A stretch of DNA of 64,000 nt from Mannheimia pernigra (GCF_013377995.1 NZ_CP055305.1:868001-932000); one strand, 5' to 3'; shown: positions 5,584 to 16,897, counted from the first letter of the stretch. A program made the numbers and translations. The notes: generated by a model from the letters alone, not told the origin.

Positions 5584-8517
5584 TTATTCAACACCCGTTG
5601 AGCGAGGAGCGGACTGCACTTGGCTCACTGCACCGCTGTAGCCACCGAAACCTTTACCGTAGAAATAGTATTTAGAATTTTGCCATTCGGTGATAGCAAA
5701 AGTGTCTAAATTTTCGGTTGGTAGTGTGGTCACTGTCATTTCTGCTTTGGTGTGTTCAGCACGAGAGAATGTGCCTAATCGACCATTAAAACTATAGCTA
5801 CCTTCATAGTTTGAAACTGGTATTTCAATCGCTTGTTGTGGATCTGCTTCAATGGCTGGTGCAATAGTTGCCTTTGATTGGAACTTGCCAACACGCTCAT
5901 TCTTTTCTTTAACTAAATCACGCTCAGAAAGTTGGGTGACCACATTGCCAAATGGTGCAATATGTTCTTTTACTTCTGCTTTTTGCACGTCTAGTTCAGA
6001 CGTTTTTTCTGCTGGTGGATTGGCTTGTTCTGCTTGCTTTTCCTTAACCAAATCACGGTGAGTTGGCTGTGTTACAAATCCACCTAGCGGGCTCACAGAA
6101 TGGGCTTTCTTTTCGGTTACTTTTTGCTTTTCTTCAAGAATAGATTTTTTCTCTTGTTGTTCAAGCATCTGATCAACGGATAAAAATTGTGCTTTTTCTT
6201 CTGTTTTTACGGGGGTTGCAAATTGTATCCAAACTTTACCGCTAGCAAGTTCAGGGGAAGCAACTGCTGCCACTAATGGTATTGACGGAGCTAGGTTGCT
6301 AGGCTGATTTTCACGGCGACGCTGATTACCTACACGTAAGTGGCGAGGTAAACGACGCTGGCGGTTGTTATCACGAGTTTCTGTGACTGTTTCTGTTGTT
6401 GCTACAAGCGGTTGAATTTCCATATTTTTTTGCACTTGTTCAACATCATTCACTTTAACGGTGGAAGTGTCTGTTTTTGAAAGTGCTACATTTTCACTTG
6501 AGGCATCTGCCGTTTCTACTCGGACTTTTTTGCGTAACTCACGGCGTTGGCGACGCTCAGTTTGATTTTGCTGATGATTCGTACGGCTTGTTTGAGTTTC
6601 AGTTACAGCTGTGATTTCTTCTACCACTGCACGGCGTTGTTTTTTCTCAGTACGAGCTGGTTTTTCTTCTTGTACAACTGTTTGAGTCTGTTGTTTACGC
6701 TCTTGATTTTCAGCCTTAGTCTGACGGCTAGGGCGTTCACGGCGTTGGCGACGATCACGATGGTTGCGTGTTTTCGCTTTTGGTTTTTTCTCTTCTTCTT
6801 CCTCTTTGAACCAGGCTTTAATTTTTGTCATTAAACGGCTTAGTAACGATGGCTTAGTCGGTTTTGCTGGCGTTGGAGCTGATTGGAGATTTAATTCCGT
6901 GCTTTGTAATACAGATTCAACGGTAATAACGGGCTCATTACGAGTCACTAAAACATCATCTTGTTGGTGATGGTGATGACAGTGTTCTTCTTCAGAATGA
7001 TCTTCGTAATGTTTAGTTAAATCATAACTTAGAGTTGGCGTTACTTCATTTTCACGCAGACGATACACTGCAAAGTGCGGGGTTTCCATACTTTCAGATG
7101 GCACAACCATAATTTGAACATCGTGGCGTTTTTCAATGCTTGAAATCGTTTTACGTTTTTCATTTAACAAATACGTTGCAATTTGTACTGGCACAATTGT
7201 ATGAACTTGAGCCGTGTTTTCTTTAATTGCCTCCTCTTCCAATAAACGTAAGATAGAAAGCGCGATAGATTCATTATCACGGACTTTACCTGTTCCCCGG
7301 CAGCGAGGGCAGATATGCGATGATGCCTCACTTAACGAAGGGCTTAAACGCTGACGGCTCATTTCAAGTAAGCCGAAACGAGAAATGCGAGCAAATTGGA
7401 TTCTTGCACGGTCTTGGCGAGTCGCTTCACGAATGCGGTTTTCTACTTCACGCTGGTGGCGAATAGGTGTCATATCAATGAAATCAATGACAATTAACCC
7501 GCCTAAGTCTCGCAAACGTAATTGACGAGCAATTTCATCTGCCGCTTCTAAATTGGTATTAAGTGCTGTTTCTTCAATATCGCCACCACGGGTTGAACGT
7601 GAAGAGTTAATGTCAATGGCTGTCAGTGCCTCAGTGACATCAATCACAATTGAACCGCCAGACGGTAAACGGACCTCACGTTGGAAAGCTGATTCGATTT
7701 GTGATTCGATTTGATAGTGACTGAAAAGCGGTACTTCGCCTTCATACAAACGAACTCTGTTGATGAAATCTGGGCGAACCAAGCGGATGTGGTTTTTTGC
7801 TTTTTCAAACACTTTTTTGTTATCGATGAGTATTTCGCCAATATCACGGCGTAGGTAATCACGAATGGCACGTACAATCACATCACTTTCTTGATGGATT
7901 AAGAACGGAGCAGGGCGAGATTCTGCTGCTTTTTTAATTGCATCCCAGTGATGCAATAGCACTTTTAAGTCCCATTGTAACTCTTCTGGCGATTTGCCTA
8001 CACCAGCGGTACGTACGATTAAGCCAACATCTTCAGGCACATCTAGGCAGTCTAAAGCCTCTTTTAATTCTAAACGCTCATCGCCTTCAATACGACGAGA
8101 AATACCACCCGCACGAGGATTGTTTGGCATTAACACTAAGTAGCTGCCAGCAAGTGAGATAAAAGTAGTTAGGGCTGCACCTTTATTACCACGCTCTTCT
8201 TTGCTGACTTGAATGATAACTTCCTGCCCTTCTTGGATAATATCTTTGATATTTGGACGACCATTAAACACATAGCCTGATGGGAAGTATTCACGGGAAA
8301 TTTCTTTTAAAGGTAGGAAGCCGTGGCGTTCTGCACCATAATCTACGAATGCTGCTTCAAGGCTTGGTTCAACACGGGTAATTTTACCTTTGTAGATATT
8401 TGATTTTTTCTGTTCGTGGCCTGGACTTTCAATATCCAAGTCAAATAAACGTTGCCCATCAACAAGGGCAACACGCAACTCCTCTTTTTGAGTTGCATTG
8501 ATTAACATTCTTTTCAT
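5584..8517 (-). CDS. rne: Ribonuclease E
   Basis: The 977-residue protein has the RNase E layout: N-terminal S1 domain (about 35-120), the DNase I-like catalytic part with [14 protein letters not shown] near 300 and VIDFIDMTP near 345 that hold the two metal-binding aspartates, and the CPRCRGTG zinc link near 404 that joins dimers. From about residue 510 the protein becomes low complexity: a His-rich patch, then long Arg/Gln/Glu-rich stretches ([16 protein letters not shown]) expected to bind RNA and degradosome partners. It ends [15 protein letters not shown] and APRSTGVE, like the PNPase-binding tail of the enterobacterial enzyme. It starts rRNA processing and mRNA decay at the inner membrane. 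A 450-nt leader suggests autoregulation. Confidence 0.96.
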   Translation of the reverse strand: MKRMLINATQKEELRVALVDGQRLFDLDIESPGHEQKKSNIYKGKITRVEPSLEAAFVDYGAERHGFLPLKEISREYFPSGYVFNGRPNIKDIIQEGQEVIIQVSKEERGNKGAALTTFISLAGSYLVLMPNNPRAGGISRRIEGDERLELKEALDCLDVPEDVGLIVRTAGVGKSPEELQWDLKVLLHHWDAIKKAAESRPAPFLIHQESDVIVRAIRDYLRRDIGEILIDNKKVFEKAKNHIRLVRPDFINRVRLYEGEVPLFSHYQIESQIESAFQREVRLPSGGSIVIDVTEALTAIDINSSRSTRGGDIEETALNTNLEAADEIARQLRLRDLGGLIVIDFIDMTPIRHQREVENRIREATRQDRARIQFARISRFGLLEMSRQRLSPSLSEASSHICPRCRGTGKVRDNESIALSILRLLEEEAIKENTAQVHTIVPVQIATYLLNEKRKTISSIEKRHDVQIMVVPSESMETPHFAVYRLRENEVTPTLSYDLTKHYEDHSEEEHCHHHHQQDDVLVTRNEPVITVESVLQSTELNLQSAPTPAKPTKPSLLSRLMTKIKAWFKEEEEEKKPKAKTRNHRDRRQRRERPSRQTKAENQERKQQTQTVVQEEKPARTEKKQRRAVVEEITAVTETQTSRTNHQQNQTERRQRRELRKKVRVETADASSENVALSKTDTSTVKVNDVEQVQKNMEIQPLVATTETVTETRDNNRQRRLPRHLRVGNQRRRENQPSNLAPSIPLVAAVASPELASGKVWIQFATPVKTEEKAQFLSVDQMLEQQEKKSILEEKQKVTEKKAHSVSPLGGFVTQPTHRDLVKEKQAEQANPPAEKTSELDVQKAEVKEHIAPFGNVVTQLSERDLVKEKNERVGKFQSKATIAPAIEADPQQAIEIPVSNYEGSYSFNGRLGTFSRAEHTKAEMTVTTLPTENLDTFAITEWQNSKYYFYGKGFGGYSGAVSQVQSAPRSTGVE

Positions 8518-8971
8518 TGTGTTTTCTCATTATTTTGATTTTTATACGGGCTTTTACCCATTTCACAGGAATTATTTTTTGCGTCTATCTCACGACTGTC
8601 TAAATTCCCAATAAAAAGTGCGGATATTTGTCTTACGTTTACTTTTTCTTGTCTCAAAGAAACTGCAAAATCAATCACTTATAGTTGGTAAAACGCTTTT
8701 ACAAGCGGTTATTTTCACTTAAATTTTTGCAATTGTTCTGTTGCTTTTTGCAGGCAAAAATAACGGTGTATTATCGCATTTTACGCCTTTTAAAAGCAAG
8801 GTAATTATTCAATGGTAGCTGTTATTTTATGGGTATGAATATAGCAAAAGTCGAAATAGGAGAATTAAAGGAAAAATGAGATTTGTTGTAAATATTGGGA
8901 GATAAGAATGATATAAAAGCGGTTAAATTTGCAAAAAAAGAGCGAAATTCAACCGCTTGTAAGGCATAATA
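8518..8971. other. 454-bp intergenic region holding the rne leader
   Basis: No credible gene is present. On the minus strand it forms the upstream region of rne, including a small GGGTAAAAGCCC hairpin about 35 nt before the rne start. The plus-strand half contains an uptake sequence ACAAGCGGT at 8701. Near 8921-8957 an inverted pair of uptake-type sequences (AGCGGTTAAATTTGC with GCGAAATTCAACCGCT) could terminate transcription of the isochorismatase-family gene, whose stop lies just right of it. The long leader agrees with the known feedback control of rne through its 5' untranslated region in E. coli. Confidence 0.5.
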
Positions 8972-9817
8972 TTATGCTTTTTCTGTCATTTTTTTCACTG
9001 CATCTTCAGTGGTCCATAGGTCATTAGCGATAATGCGATAGTTAGTTAATGCGGCAAGATAGCCGTCACCTTCAGGAATACGGGGACCTGCTGTTGCATC
9101 TTTCACAACTGTGACTTCAAAACCTTGTTCAATTAACTCACGCAAATGTGAATCAATACATAAGTTTGCAGCCATACCAGCTAAAATAACTTGGTCTATC
9201 TTACGTTTACGAAGCTGTAATACTAAGTCATTAGTTTCTGGGCCAAAGACTTTATGTGGAGAGGTAATCACCGTTTTGCCATCAAAAATGTATGGTTTAT
9301 ACTCAGGCATAAAATCCGCACCTGAGTTTTCGAAGCCCTCCATCGTGTATTGTCCTTTTCTTGCAAACATTCCGCTATCGTGCATAAAATGTTCGCCTGG
9401 CGAACCAAATTCCCATTTGTGGTCGGTTGGGTAATAATAGTGTGGCGAAACAAATGTTGGCATATCTACCGCTTTTGCTGTTTTGAATAAACTTTCAATG
9501 TTGGCTACTGTGTTATTCTCTTTGATAGAATCACCTAACACGCCCCACATAATACCTTTCGGACTTAGGAAATCAATTTGTGGATCAACGATGACTAATG
9601 CCACGCGTGTTGGATCAATCGTCATTCCATGACGTTTTAAACCATATTGTTCTGGCTCGGCATAAGGTGATTTTTCTACAGTGGCTTGTTTGGCATTTGC
9701 ACTTGAGGCAATCCCTAATGCACCTAATACGCCAGCTGCCATTGCAATACGAGAGCCGTGGTTAAGTGCTTGACGGCGTGCTTGGTTGATTTCTTGAAAT
9801 TGTGCTTGTGACATCAT
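8972..9817 (-). CDS. Exported isochorismatase-family cysteine hydrolase with Tat-like signal
   Basis: The 281-residue protein begins with a twin-arginine-like leader: ARRQALN near residue 14, a hydrophobic stretch (IAMAAGVLGALGIA) and an ANA cleavage site near residue 42. The rest is an isochorismatase fold with the catalytic triad visible: Asp in VIVDPQIDFL, Lys in SPHKVFGP, and Cys in GMAANLCIDSHLRELI. Family members hydrolyse isochorismate, nicotinamide, amides or similar small molecules; the substrate here is unknown. Export to the periplasm is unusual, since most relatives are cytoplasmic. The start is preceded by GGGAGAG. It is divergent from an AraC-type regulator that may control it. 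Confidence 0.8.
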   Translation of the reverse strand: MMSQAQFQEINQARRQALNHGSRIAMAAGVLGALGIASSANAKQATVEKSPYAEPEQYGLKRHGMTIDPTRVALVIVDPQIDFLSPKGIMWGVLGDSIKENNTVANIESLFKTAKAVDMPTFVSPHYYYPTDHKWEFGSPGEHFMHDSGMFARKGQYTMEGFENSGADFMPEYKPYIFDGKTVITSPHKVFGPETNDLVLQLRKRKIDQVILAGMAANLCIDSHLRELIEQGFEVTVVKDATAGPRIPEGDGYLAALTNYRIIANDLWTTEDAVKKMTEKA

Positions 9818-9950
9818 TACTCTCCCAATTAAATTAAATAGATATACAAATTGTAACGATAACTTGTGTTATCGAACGGATTGCTATTATAGTGGCTACA
9901 TATATTTTGTTTTAACCATTCGTCTTGATTGTTTACCCAAGGAGCTTAAT

Positions 9951-10775
9951 GTGGATAGTTTGACACACCTTTTTACCCAATTTCAGTTTCGTACGGATTT
10001 ATTTCATCTTGGTCAGTTATGTCAAATTGGGACTTTTAATGAAGAGAATAAGGGCTATTTACATTTTGTGCGTCAAGGGCGTTTTATGTTAAATCAAGCT
10101 GCTGAACGTCCTCTTGCGATTGAACGTCCAGCGATTATTTTTTCACCGACCAATATTTTGCACAGTTTGCACCCCTTAGATGATAGTGGGTTAGATATCT
10201 TCTGCATTAATTTTGATTTTGGGAAAGGGATTCGAAATCCATTAACGCATACCTTGCATAATATTGTGATCTTAGATTTGGTAGAGTACCCTGAATTAGG
10301 CGTTTTAGCCGATCAAATTTTTAGTGAAGTGAATCAGAAAGGCTGTGGTTATCAGGCAATAATCCACCATTTGTGTGCTTATTTTACGTTGAAAGTCGCC
10401 CGTCAATGTTTAGAAAAAGGGTATATTCAGACTGGTTTGTTAAAAGGTTTGGCTGATAAGCAACTAGGGAAAGTGCTCTTAGCCATTCATAATGCACCAG
10501 CACAAGATTGGAATGTTGAGGATTTAGCAAATGTTGCATTGATGTCTCGCTCACGATTTGCAGCTTATTTTAAACAAATTATGGGTATTTCACCGATGGA
10601 TTACCTCACCAACTGGCGACTTGCAGTGGCACAACATTTATTAAAAAAAGGTATGCCAGTGGCGTTAGTGGCAGAGCAGGTTGGATACAGCCATAACGCT
10701 GCACTCAGCCGTGTTTTTATGCGAGAATTAGGACTTTCGCCAACCGAATGGCTGGCACAAAATAAAGAGACGTAA
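9951..10775 (+). CDS. AraC-family transcriptional regulator with N-terminal cupin domain
   Basis: I chose the GTG at 9951 because GGAG lies 7 nt upstream and the longer in-frame ATG version adds a leader that does not resemble the family. This gives 274 residues. The N-terminal half resembles the cupin-type sensor (YLHFVRQGRFMLNQAAERPLAIERPAIIFSPTNILHSLHP). The C-terminal hundred residues carry two helix-turn-helix motifs: DWNVEDLANVALMSRSRF with FKQIMGISPMDYL, and PVALVAEQVGYSHNAALSRVFMRELGLSP. It is transcribed away from the Tat-signal hydrolase, separated by about 130 nt, so that gene is its likely target. The effector is unknown. Confidence 0.85.
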   Translation: MDSLTHLFTQFQFRTDLFHLGQLCQIGTFNEENKGYLHFVRQGRFMLNQAAERPLAIERPAIIFSPTNILHSLHPLDDSGLDIFCINFDFGKGIRNPLTHTLHNIVILDLVEYPELGVLADQIFSEVNQKGCGYQAIIHHLCAYFTLKVARQCLEKGYIQTGLLKGLADKQLGKVLLAIHNAPAQDWNVEDLANVALMSRSRFAAYFKQIMGISPMDYLTNWRLAVAQHLLKKGMPVALVAEQVGYSHNAALSRVFMRELGLSPTEWLAQNKET

Positions 10776-10821
10776 CATTATTCGAATCGAATGCAGAGCA
10801 GAAGGGTAAAAATCTTAAAAA

Positions 10822-10858
10822 ATTTAACCGCTTGTTTATGTTTAAAAAGCGGTTAAAT
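10822..10858. terminator. Bidirectional terminator made of an inverted uptake-sequence pair
   Basis: A 12-bp stem ATTTAACCGCTT / AAGCGGTTAAAT with A- and T-rich flanks lies between the convergent AraC-type gene and ubiD. The left arm continues into a full ACCGCTTGT uptake core. Confidence 0.7.
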
Positions 10859-10864
10859 ATTGCC

Positions 10865-12337
10865 CTAAATACCAAGGGAATCCCAAATCTCATCAACGCG
10901 TTTTACCACATTGTCATCTTTTTCGATGGGTGTTCCCCATTCTCGGGTGGTTTCTCCGGTCCATTTATTAGTAGCATCGATGCCCATTTTGGATCCTAAA
11001 CCAGCAACTGGAGAGGCAAAATCGAGGTAATCAATTGGCGTGTGTTCAATCATTGTGGTATCTCGAGCGGGGTCGCAGCGGGTAGTTATTGCCCAAATCA
11101 CATCTTTCCAATCACGAGCGTTCACATCGTCATCGCATACAATCACAAATTTGGTGTACATAAACTGGCGAAGGAACGACCAAACCCCCATCATTACTCT
11201 TTTAGCGTGCCCTGCGTATTGCTTTTTCATCGTAACGACAGCCAAGCGATAGGAGCAGCCTTCAGGTGGCAGATAAAAATCCACAATTTCAGGGAATTGT
11301 TTCTGCAAAATTGGAATAAACACTTCATTCAACGCTTCGCCCAATACCGCTGGTTCATCAGGCGGTCTGCCTGTGTAGGTGCTGTGGTAAATGGCATCTT
11401 TTCGCATTGTGATATGCGTAACAGTAAATACGGGGAAATATTCCTGTTCGTTGTAGTAGCCCGTGTGGTCGCCATAAGGGCCTTCAAGGGCGGTTTCATT
11501 GAGATCAATATAACCTTCTAGCACAATTTCCGCACTTGCTGGCACGTCTAAATCGTTAGAAATGGATTTCACCACTTCCGTTTTATGCCCACGCAAGAGC
11601 CCTGCAAACGCATATTCCGAAAGCGTATCGGGAATTGGCGTGACCGCTGCCAGAATGGTTGCAGGATCTGCCCCAATTGCTACTGAAACAGGAAAGGGTT
11701 TATCAGGGTTTTCTGCTTTCCATTCTTGGAAATCCAATGCTCCGCCACGGTGAGAGAGCCAACGCATAATCAGCTTGTTTTTGCTGATCAACTGCTGGCG
11801 ATAAATACCTAGATTTTGCCGTTTTTTGTAAGGGCCTTGCGTGATCGTTAAGCCCCAGGTGACCAGTGGGGCAACATCGCCTTTCCAGCAGTGCATAATA
11901 GGCAATGTGGTTAGATCGACCTCATCGCCCGTAATCACTATTTGCTGACATTCCGCTCTGTTTAACACTTTAGGTGGCATATTGAGAATTTGTTTCCATT
12001 GCGGTAATTGCCCGATTAAATCTTTAAAGCCTTTTGGTGGTTCGGGCTCTTTTAAAAAGGCGAGCAGTTTGCCTAGCTCACGCAGGGCTTTGGTATCTTC
12101 TTGCCCCATTCCCATCGCCACACGCTTTGGTGTGCCGAATAAATTGCATAACACAGGAATTTGGCTCCCTTTCGGGTTTTCAAAAAGTAATGCAGGCCCG
12201 CCTTTGCGTAAGGTACGGTCTGCAATTTCCGTCATTTCTAAATAAGGATCAATTTCTTGTGTAATACGAACCAAATCGCCTTGTGCCTCAAGTAAATCTA
12301 GGAATTCTCGTAAGTTTTTATATTTCATAGCGGTCAT
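10865..12337 (-). CDS. ubiD: UbiD, 3-octaprenyl-4-hydroxybenzoate decarboxylase
   Basis: The 490-residue protein begins [25 protein letters not shown], matching the start of E. coli UbiD (497 residues). It keeps hallmark segments such as [51 protein letters not shown] and [16 protein letters not shown]. UbiD removes the carboxyl group from the prenylated ring in ubiquinone synthesis using prenylated FMN, which is made by UbiX (not in this window). The start at 12337 was kept because the family begins M-x-A-M-K-Y. It is a single gene, divergent from znuA. Confidence 0.95.
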   Translation of the reverse strand: MTAMKYKNLREFLDLLEAQGDLVRITQEIDPYLEMTEIADRTLRKGGPALLFENPKGSQIPVLCNLFGTPKRVAMGMGQEDTKALRELGKLLAFLKEPEPPKGFKDLIGQLPQWKQILNMPPKVLNRAECQQIVITGDEVDLTTLPIMHCWKGDVAPLVTWGLTITQGPYKKRQNLGIYRQQLISKNKLIMRWLSHRGGALDFQEWKAENPDKPFPVSVAIGADPATILAAVTPIPDTLSEYAFAGLLRGHKTEVVKSISNDLDVPASAEIVLEGYIDLNETALEGPYGDHTGYYNEQEYFPVFTVTHITMRKDAIYHSTYTGRPPDEPAVLGEALNEVFIPILQKQFPEIVDFYLPPEGCSYRLAVVTMKKQYAGHAKRVMMGVWSFLRQFMYTKFVIVCDDDVNARDWKDVIWAITTRCDPARDTTMIEHTPIDYLDFASPVAGLGSKMGIDATNKWTGETTREWGTPIEKDDNVVKRVDEIWDSLGI

Positions 12338-12464
12338 ATTTCTGAATTTTTTTGCAAGTATATAAAAAAAAGCTGATGAAAAATACCCATAAAAAAATTA
12401 TAGAAATTTTGTTTGGTTTTGTTAGAATAGCGGCACTTTGACTTAATAACAAAAGAGGAATTTT

Positions 12465-13427
12465 ATGTTTAAGAAAACATTAATTGGTTTAGCCGTTTTA
12501 GGTGCTAGTGTTGCTCAAGCGGACGTATTAACCAGTATCAGACCTTTAGGTTTTATTGCCAATGCGATTACTGATGGCGTAACTGAAACTAAAGTATTAT
12601 TACCCGTAACGGCTTCTCCGCATGATTACAGCTTGAAGCCATCAGATGTGAGCCAGCTGCAATCTGCTCAATTAGTGGTTTGGGTAGGTGAGGAATTAGA
12701 AGGTTTTTTAGAGAAAAGTATCGATAAATTACCGAAAGAGAAAGTATTAACGCTTGAGAATGTGGACGCGATCGAAGAGCTAGTAGAAAAAGCGAGCGAT
12801 AAAAAAGAAGATGATCACGACCACGATCATAAGCATTCGCACGGCCATAAACACGAACACAAAGGACATAGCCACAAGCACGATCACGATGATCACCACG
12901 GTCACAGCCATGATGAAGACTGGCACATTTGGTTATCTGGTGAGGCAAGCGAGTTAATTGCTGAACAAATTGCAGAGCGTTTAAGTGAGCAGTTGCCAGA
13001 ACAAAAAGCGAAAATTGCGGAAAATCTTGCAAAATTTAAAGCAAATTTAACCGCTAAAAAAGCAGAAATTGCGAAGCAACTTGAGCCAGTTAAAGCAAAA
13101 GGCTATTACACTTTCCACGATGCTTATGGCTATTTTGAAAGAGAGTATGGCTTAAATTCATTCGGTTCGTTTACGATTAATCCAACCGTTGCACCAGGTG
13201 CGAAAACGTTGGCAGCAATTAAGAAAAATATTGCTAAAAACAAAGCACAATGTTTATTTGCTGAGCCTCAATTTACGCCGAAAGTGATTGAAACTCTAGC
13301 AAGAGAAGCAAAAGTGAGCGTAGGTCAGCTAGACCCGCTAGGTGCTAAAGTTCAGTTAAGTGCAAATGCGTACCCTGAGTTTTTGCAATCTTTAGCCGAT
13401 GAATTCAGCCAATGTTTATCAAAATAA
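12465..13427 (+). CDS. znuA: Zinc ABC transporter periplasmic binding protein ZnuA
   Basis: The 320-residue protein starts with a Sec signal (MFKKTLIGLAVLGASVAQA). The mature part has the cluster A-I metal-binder fold: Zn ligands expected from TASPHDYSLKPSD, a second His in DEDWHIWL, and one in YYTFHDAYGYFE. Between about residues 116 and 152 a very His/Asp-rich loop (HDHDHKHSHGHKHEHKGHSH) marks zinc rather than manganese transport. The partner genes znuB and znuC are not adjacent, as in other Pasteurellaceae. A purine-rich AGAGGA ribosome site precedes the ATG. Zur control is likely from the family, but I could not see a convincing Zur box. Confidence 0.93.
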   Translation: MFKKTLIGLAVLGASVAQADVLTSIRPLGFIANAITDGVTETKVLLPVTASPHDYSLKPSDVSQLQSAQLVVWVGEELEGFLEKSIDKLPKEKVLTLENVDAIEELVEKASDKKEDDHDHDHKHSHGHKHEHKGHSHKHDHDDHHGHSHDEDWHIWLSGEASELIAEQIAERLSEQLPEQKAKIAENLAKFKANLTAKKAEIAKQLEPVKAKGYYTFHDAYGYFEREYGLNSFGSFTINPTVAPGAKTLAAIKKNIAKNKAQCLFAEPQFTPKVIETLAREAKVSVGQLDPLGAKVQLSANAYPEFLQSLADEFSQCLSK

Positions 13428-13437
13428 GCTAAAACAA

Positions 13438-13474
13438 ACCCCATTTAAGCTCATTTAAATGGGGTTGTTTTTTA
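13438..13474 (+). terminator. Rho-independent terminator after znuA
   Basis: A 12-bp perfect stem (AACCCCATTTAA / TTAAATGGGGTT) with a 6-nt loop and GTTTTTT follows the znuA stop by about 10 nt. Confidence 0.9.
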
Positions 13475-13529
13475 TACCATAGGTAAATGCAAAATGTTAA
13501 CGAAAAAAGACCGCTTGTCGCGAAATAGA

Positions 13530-13847
13530 TTAGGCTTTTTTCAAGAATTCAGATTTTAGCATAATTTTACCACAATCTACGTTATGATCGCCTTGTACTA
13601 AACGTATCCCTTTGAATTTGCTTCCTTTTTTTAGAACTTCTGAGGAGCCTTTTAATTTTAAATCTTTAATTAAGAGTACATCGTCTCCATCAGATAATAA
13701 GTTACCATTACTATCTTTTACAATTAATGCCTCTTCTTCAGCGGTTTCCTTGCCGTTCCATTCATACGCACAATCTGGGCAAACAAATTGAATAGAGTCG
13801 TGATAAGTATTTTGGCTTTTGCATTCTGGGCATACAGGATATGTCAT
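13530..13847 (-). CDS. yjdM: YjdM/PhnA-family zinc-ribbon protein
   Basis: The 105-residue protein has an N-terminal zinc ribbon ([16 protein letters not shown] with [10 protein letters not shown]) and the C-terminal PhnA domain ([33 protein letters not shown] to [17 protein letters not shown]). E. coli YjdM is about 111 residues. Despite the old name 'alkylphosphonate uptake protein' its role is not settled. It is a single gene with an uptake sequence just beyond its stop. Confidence 0.9.
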   Translation of the reverse strand: MTYPVCPECKSQNTYHDSIQFVCPDCAYEWNGKETAEEEALIVKDSNGNLLSDGDDVLLIKDLKLKGSSEVLKKGSKFKGIRLVQGDHNVDCGKIMLKSEFLKKA

Positions 13848-14051
13848 AATATTTCCTTAAATAATGATTAGAGACGTTATTATATAGTAAAAAAGCGTGA
13901 AAAGATAAGCGGTCGATTTTTATTAAAAATTTGCAATTTTTGATGTGATTAGCTAAAGAATACCTTTAAATATTAGGGTTTATGTTGATTTTTTAGCACA
14001 GGAGCGATAAAGTCGGTCAGTCATAAAGATTAAGTCATAAAGGAGGCCGCT

Positions 14052-16415
14052 ATGATAGTCGATCCTAATTATCAACAAGAATTAGAAAAATATGAAAACC
14101 CAGTACCGAGCCGAGAGCTTATTTTAAATACCATTCGTGGGCATAACGCCCCAATGAGCCGTGATGAGCTATTGAACGTTTTCCATATTTATGATGAGGA
14201 GCGTATTGAAGGCATTCGTCGCCGTTTACGGGCAATGGAAAATGAGGGGGAGCTGGTTTTTACCAAAGGTAAACGTTATGCCTTACCTGAAAAGATGGAT
14301 TTATTGAAAGGTACAGTAATAGGTCATCGTGATGGCTATGGTTTTCTACAAGTTGAAGGCCACGAAAAACTGGCTACAAAAAGTGAGGATTGGTTTATTT
14401 CTAACTCACAAATGGCCAAAGTAATGCACGGTGATTTTATACTCGCACAACCTAATGGCACAGACAGACGCGGGCGTAAAGAGGTACGGATTGTGCGTGT
14501 GCTTGAAGCGCGTAAAAAACAGATTGTTGGTCGCTTTTTCCTTGAAAGTGGTATTGGCTTTGTTGTGCCAGATGATAGTCGTATTAATCAAGATATCTTA
14601 ATTCCTGAAGAACACCGTATGGGTGCAAGAATGGGGCAGGTTGTGGTTGTACAATTGCAAGAACGCAAAGCAAGTTTTAACCGTCCTGTTGGTTTTATTA
14701 CCGAAATTCTTGGTGATAACCTAGCACCAGGTATGGAAGTTGAAATTGCCTTACGCAACCACGATATTCCACATATTTGGCCTGAAGGCGTAGAAAAACA
14801 AATTCGTCAATTTACTCGTGAAGAGGTGCCAGAAGAAGCCAAACAAGGGCGTATTGATTTACGCAACTTACCGTTGATGACAATTGATGGTGAAGATGCA
14901 CGTGATTTTGATGATGCGGTTTTTGCGAAAAAAGAGGATAACGGTTGGCGTTTATGGGTGGCGATTGCTGATGTAAGTTACTATGTTCGCCCGAAAACGG
15001 CGTTAGATTTGGAAGCGTTCAATCGGGGTAACTCGGTTTATTTCCCAAATCGAGTGATTCCAATGTTGCCAGAGGTGCTTTCAAATGGTTTATGTTCATT
15101 AAACCCGCAAGTTGATCGCCTTTGCTTGGTTGCGGAAATGTTGGTTTCGCATAACGGAGAGCTGCTAGATTATAAGTTCTACGAAGCAGTAATGAATTCA
15201 CACGCTCGTCTCACTTACACCAAAGTCTGGAAAATTTTAGAGGGTGATGAAGCCCTGCGTGAGCGTTATGCTTTATTAGTGCCGCATATTGAAGAGCTTT
15301 ATGCGATGTTCCAAACCTTAATTAAAGCACGCCAACAACGTGGTGCGATAGAATTTGAAACCATTGAAAATAAATTTATTTTCAATCCACAAGGACGAAT
15401 TGAACGCATTGAGCCACTTATTCGTAATGATGCTCACAAATTGATTGAAGAGTGTATGATTTTAGCCAATATTGCGGCGGCACGTTTTGTCGAACAAGCT
15501 AATGAGCCTGCTTTATACCGTATTCACGATAAACCGAGCGAAGAAAAATTACTGAGCTTTAAATCGTTTGTGCGTGAATGTGGATTAACGTGGGAGGTAG
15601 GGTTAGATCCACAACCTAAAGATTATGGTATATTGTTAGATCAGATTGCTGAGCGTGCCGATAAAGAGTTAATTCAAACAATGTTACTTCGCTCGCTTAA
15701 ACAAGCGGTTTATGCCGCAGATAACATCGGGCATTTTGGTTTGGCATTAACTGAGTATGCCCACTTTACCTCACCCATTCGTCGTTATCCCGATTTATTG
15801 TTGCATCGAGGGATTAAGTATTTAATTGAAAAAGGCAAAGGTAATACACGTCATTATACCGATGGCGGTGGCTATCACTACCAGTTAGATGATATAGATG
15901 AATTTGGCGATAAATGTTCAGCAACCGAACGTCGTGCTGATGGGGCCACTCGTGATGTAGCAGATTGGCTAAAATGTGAATTTATGCAAGATCACATCGG
16001 CGAAGAGTTTGATGGGGTCATTTCAAGCGTAACAGGCTTTGGTTTATTTGTGAAACTTAACGAACTGTTTATTGATGGATTAGTTCATATTTCAACTTTA
16101 GATAACGATTACTACCATTATGATGCAGATAGACAGCGTTTAGTTGGCGGAAGCGGTATGATTTATCGTTTAGGTGATGCCGTTCGAGTTAAAGTTATCA
16201 GCGTGAATTTAGACGAAAAGAAAATTGATTTTGAGTTACTTACCGAATATAACCGTAACGGTAAAACGGCTAAGAAAAAGTCGAAAGCGGCAGCCAAACC
16301 CATTTTTAAAGAACCGAAAACGTTAAGAAAATCTAAGAAAGTTACAGGGAAAAAGGCATCAAAATCTGCAAAAGAACCAAAGAAAACAACCGCTAGTAAG
16401 CCAGCTAAGAAGTAA
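14052..16415 (+). CDS. rnr: Ribonuclease R
   Basis: The 787-residue protein has the RNase R domain order: N-terminal helix-turn-helix (about 20-85), cold-shock domains (about 85-235), RNB catalytic domain with [17 protein letters not shown] near 280 that holds the metal-binding aspartates, an S1 domain near 650-735 ([20 protein letters not shown]), and a Lys-rich tail. It is a 3'-5' exonuclease that digests structured RNA and acts in stress and ribosome quality control. A very strong ribosome site (AAAGGAGG) precedes the ATG at 14052. A small membrane-protein gene starts 2 nt after its stop. One uptake sequence lies inside the gene near 15702. Confidence 0.95.
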   Translation: MIVDPNYQQELEKYENPVPSRELILNTIRGHNAPMSRDELLNVFHIYDEERIEGIRRRLRAMENEGELVFTKGKRYALPEKMDLLKGTVIGHRDGYGFLQVEGHEKLATKSEDWFISNSQMAKVMHGDFILAQPNGTDRRGRKEVRIVRVLEARKKQIVGRFFLESGIGFVVPDDSRINQDILIPEEHRMGARMGQVVVVQLQERKASFNRPVGFITEILGDNLAPGMEVEIALRNHDIPHIWPEGVEKQIRQFTREEVPEEAKQGRIDLRNLPLMTIDGEDARDFDDAVFAKKEDNGWRLWVAIADVSYYVRPKTALDLEAFNRGNSVYFPNRVIPMLPEVLSNGLCSLNPQVDRLCLVAEMLVSHNGELLDYKFYEAVMNSHARLTYTKVWKILEGDEALRERYALLVPHIEELYAMFQTLIKARQQRGAIEFETIENKFIFNPQGRIERIEPLIRNDAHKLIEECMILANIAAARFVEQANEPALYRIHDKPSEEKLLSFKSFVRECGLTWEVGLDPQPKDYGILLDQIAERADKELIQTMLLRSLKQAVYAADNIGHFGLALTEYAHFTSPIRRYPDLLLHRGIKYLIEKGKGNTRHYTDGGGYHYQLDDIDEFGDKCSATERRADGATRDVADWLKCEFMQDHIGEEFDGVISSVTGFGLFVKLNELFIDGLVHISTLDNDYYHYDADRQRLVGGSGMIYRLGDAVRVKVISVNLDEKKIDFELLTEYNRNGKTAKKKSKAAAKPIFKEPKTLRKSKKVTGKKASKSAKEPKKTTASKPAKK

Positions 16416-16417
16416 AA

Positions 16418-16684
16418 ATGGATTATAAAAAACAGATTTTATACAGCATTTTGTTTGCACTGTTTATGGCAATGATCAGTTATGTTGTGTTCACTTATCA
16501 GCCTTATGATTGTAGTGATTTGACTAAATTGACCGATTATCAGCGTTTGGACTGTCGCACCGAGGAAGTTTTAGGTGTTTATTACTGGCTACCTCATACT
16601 ACGACTTTGTTTTTTTGTTCTATCCTATTTTACTGGGCTGCATATGGTTTGCTAGCGGTGATGAAGTCACTATTAAAACGCTAA
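16418..16684 (+). CDS. Small membrane protein of unknown function
   Basis: The 88-residue protein starts 2 nt after the rnr stop, so it is almost certainly cotranscribed and translationally coupled. It has a membrane segment at about residues 9-27 (YSILFALFMAMISYVVF), a loop with two cysteines (YDCSDL, LDCRTEE) that could form a disulfide in the periplasm, and a second membrane segment at about 57-82 ending in basic residues (SLLKR). The two-helix topology puts both ends in the cytoplasm. I do not recognise a named family. The terminator just after it closes the rnr unit. Confidence 0.7.
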   Translation: MDYKKQILYSILFALFMAMISYVVFTYQPYDCSDLTKLTDYQRLDCRTEEVLGVYYWLPHTTTLFFCSILFYWAAYGLLAVMKSLLKR

Positions 16685-16725
16685 CAAGCGGTTTAATTTG
16701 ATCAAAAATTTGCAACTCATTATAT

Positions 16726-16754
16726 AAGACCTATCTTCTCGGTAGGTCTTTTGT
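16726..16754 (+). terminator. Rho-independent terminator after the rnr unit
   Basis: An 8-bp stem AAGACCTA / TAGGTCTT with a 9-nt loop followed by TTGTTTT, about 40 nt after the small membrane gene. Confidence 0.8.
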
Positions 16755-16827
16755 TTTGCTCCGTTTGTAAAAGAAGATAAAACTCCTTGATAGATGTACC
16801 ACTAATAGATAAAATCACTCAATTAAA

Positions 16828-16853
16828 GTGGGAAAAAGTGGTGAATTGTGGAT
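16828..16853 (+). promoter_or_regulatory. MraZ operator (three TGG repeats spaced 10 bp)
   Basis: TGG triplets at 16829, 16839 and 16849 occur exactly one helical turn apart (TGGGA, TGGTG, TGGAT), the arrangement described for MraZ boxes upstream of mraZ. They lie 45-70 nt before the mraZ start, where the dcw promoter is expected, so MraZ would repress its own operon. Confidence 0.75.
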
Positions 16854-16897
16854 CTTTTTCTTATATTTGATATTATTTGGCGGAGAGAATCATTAAA

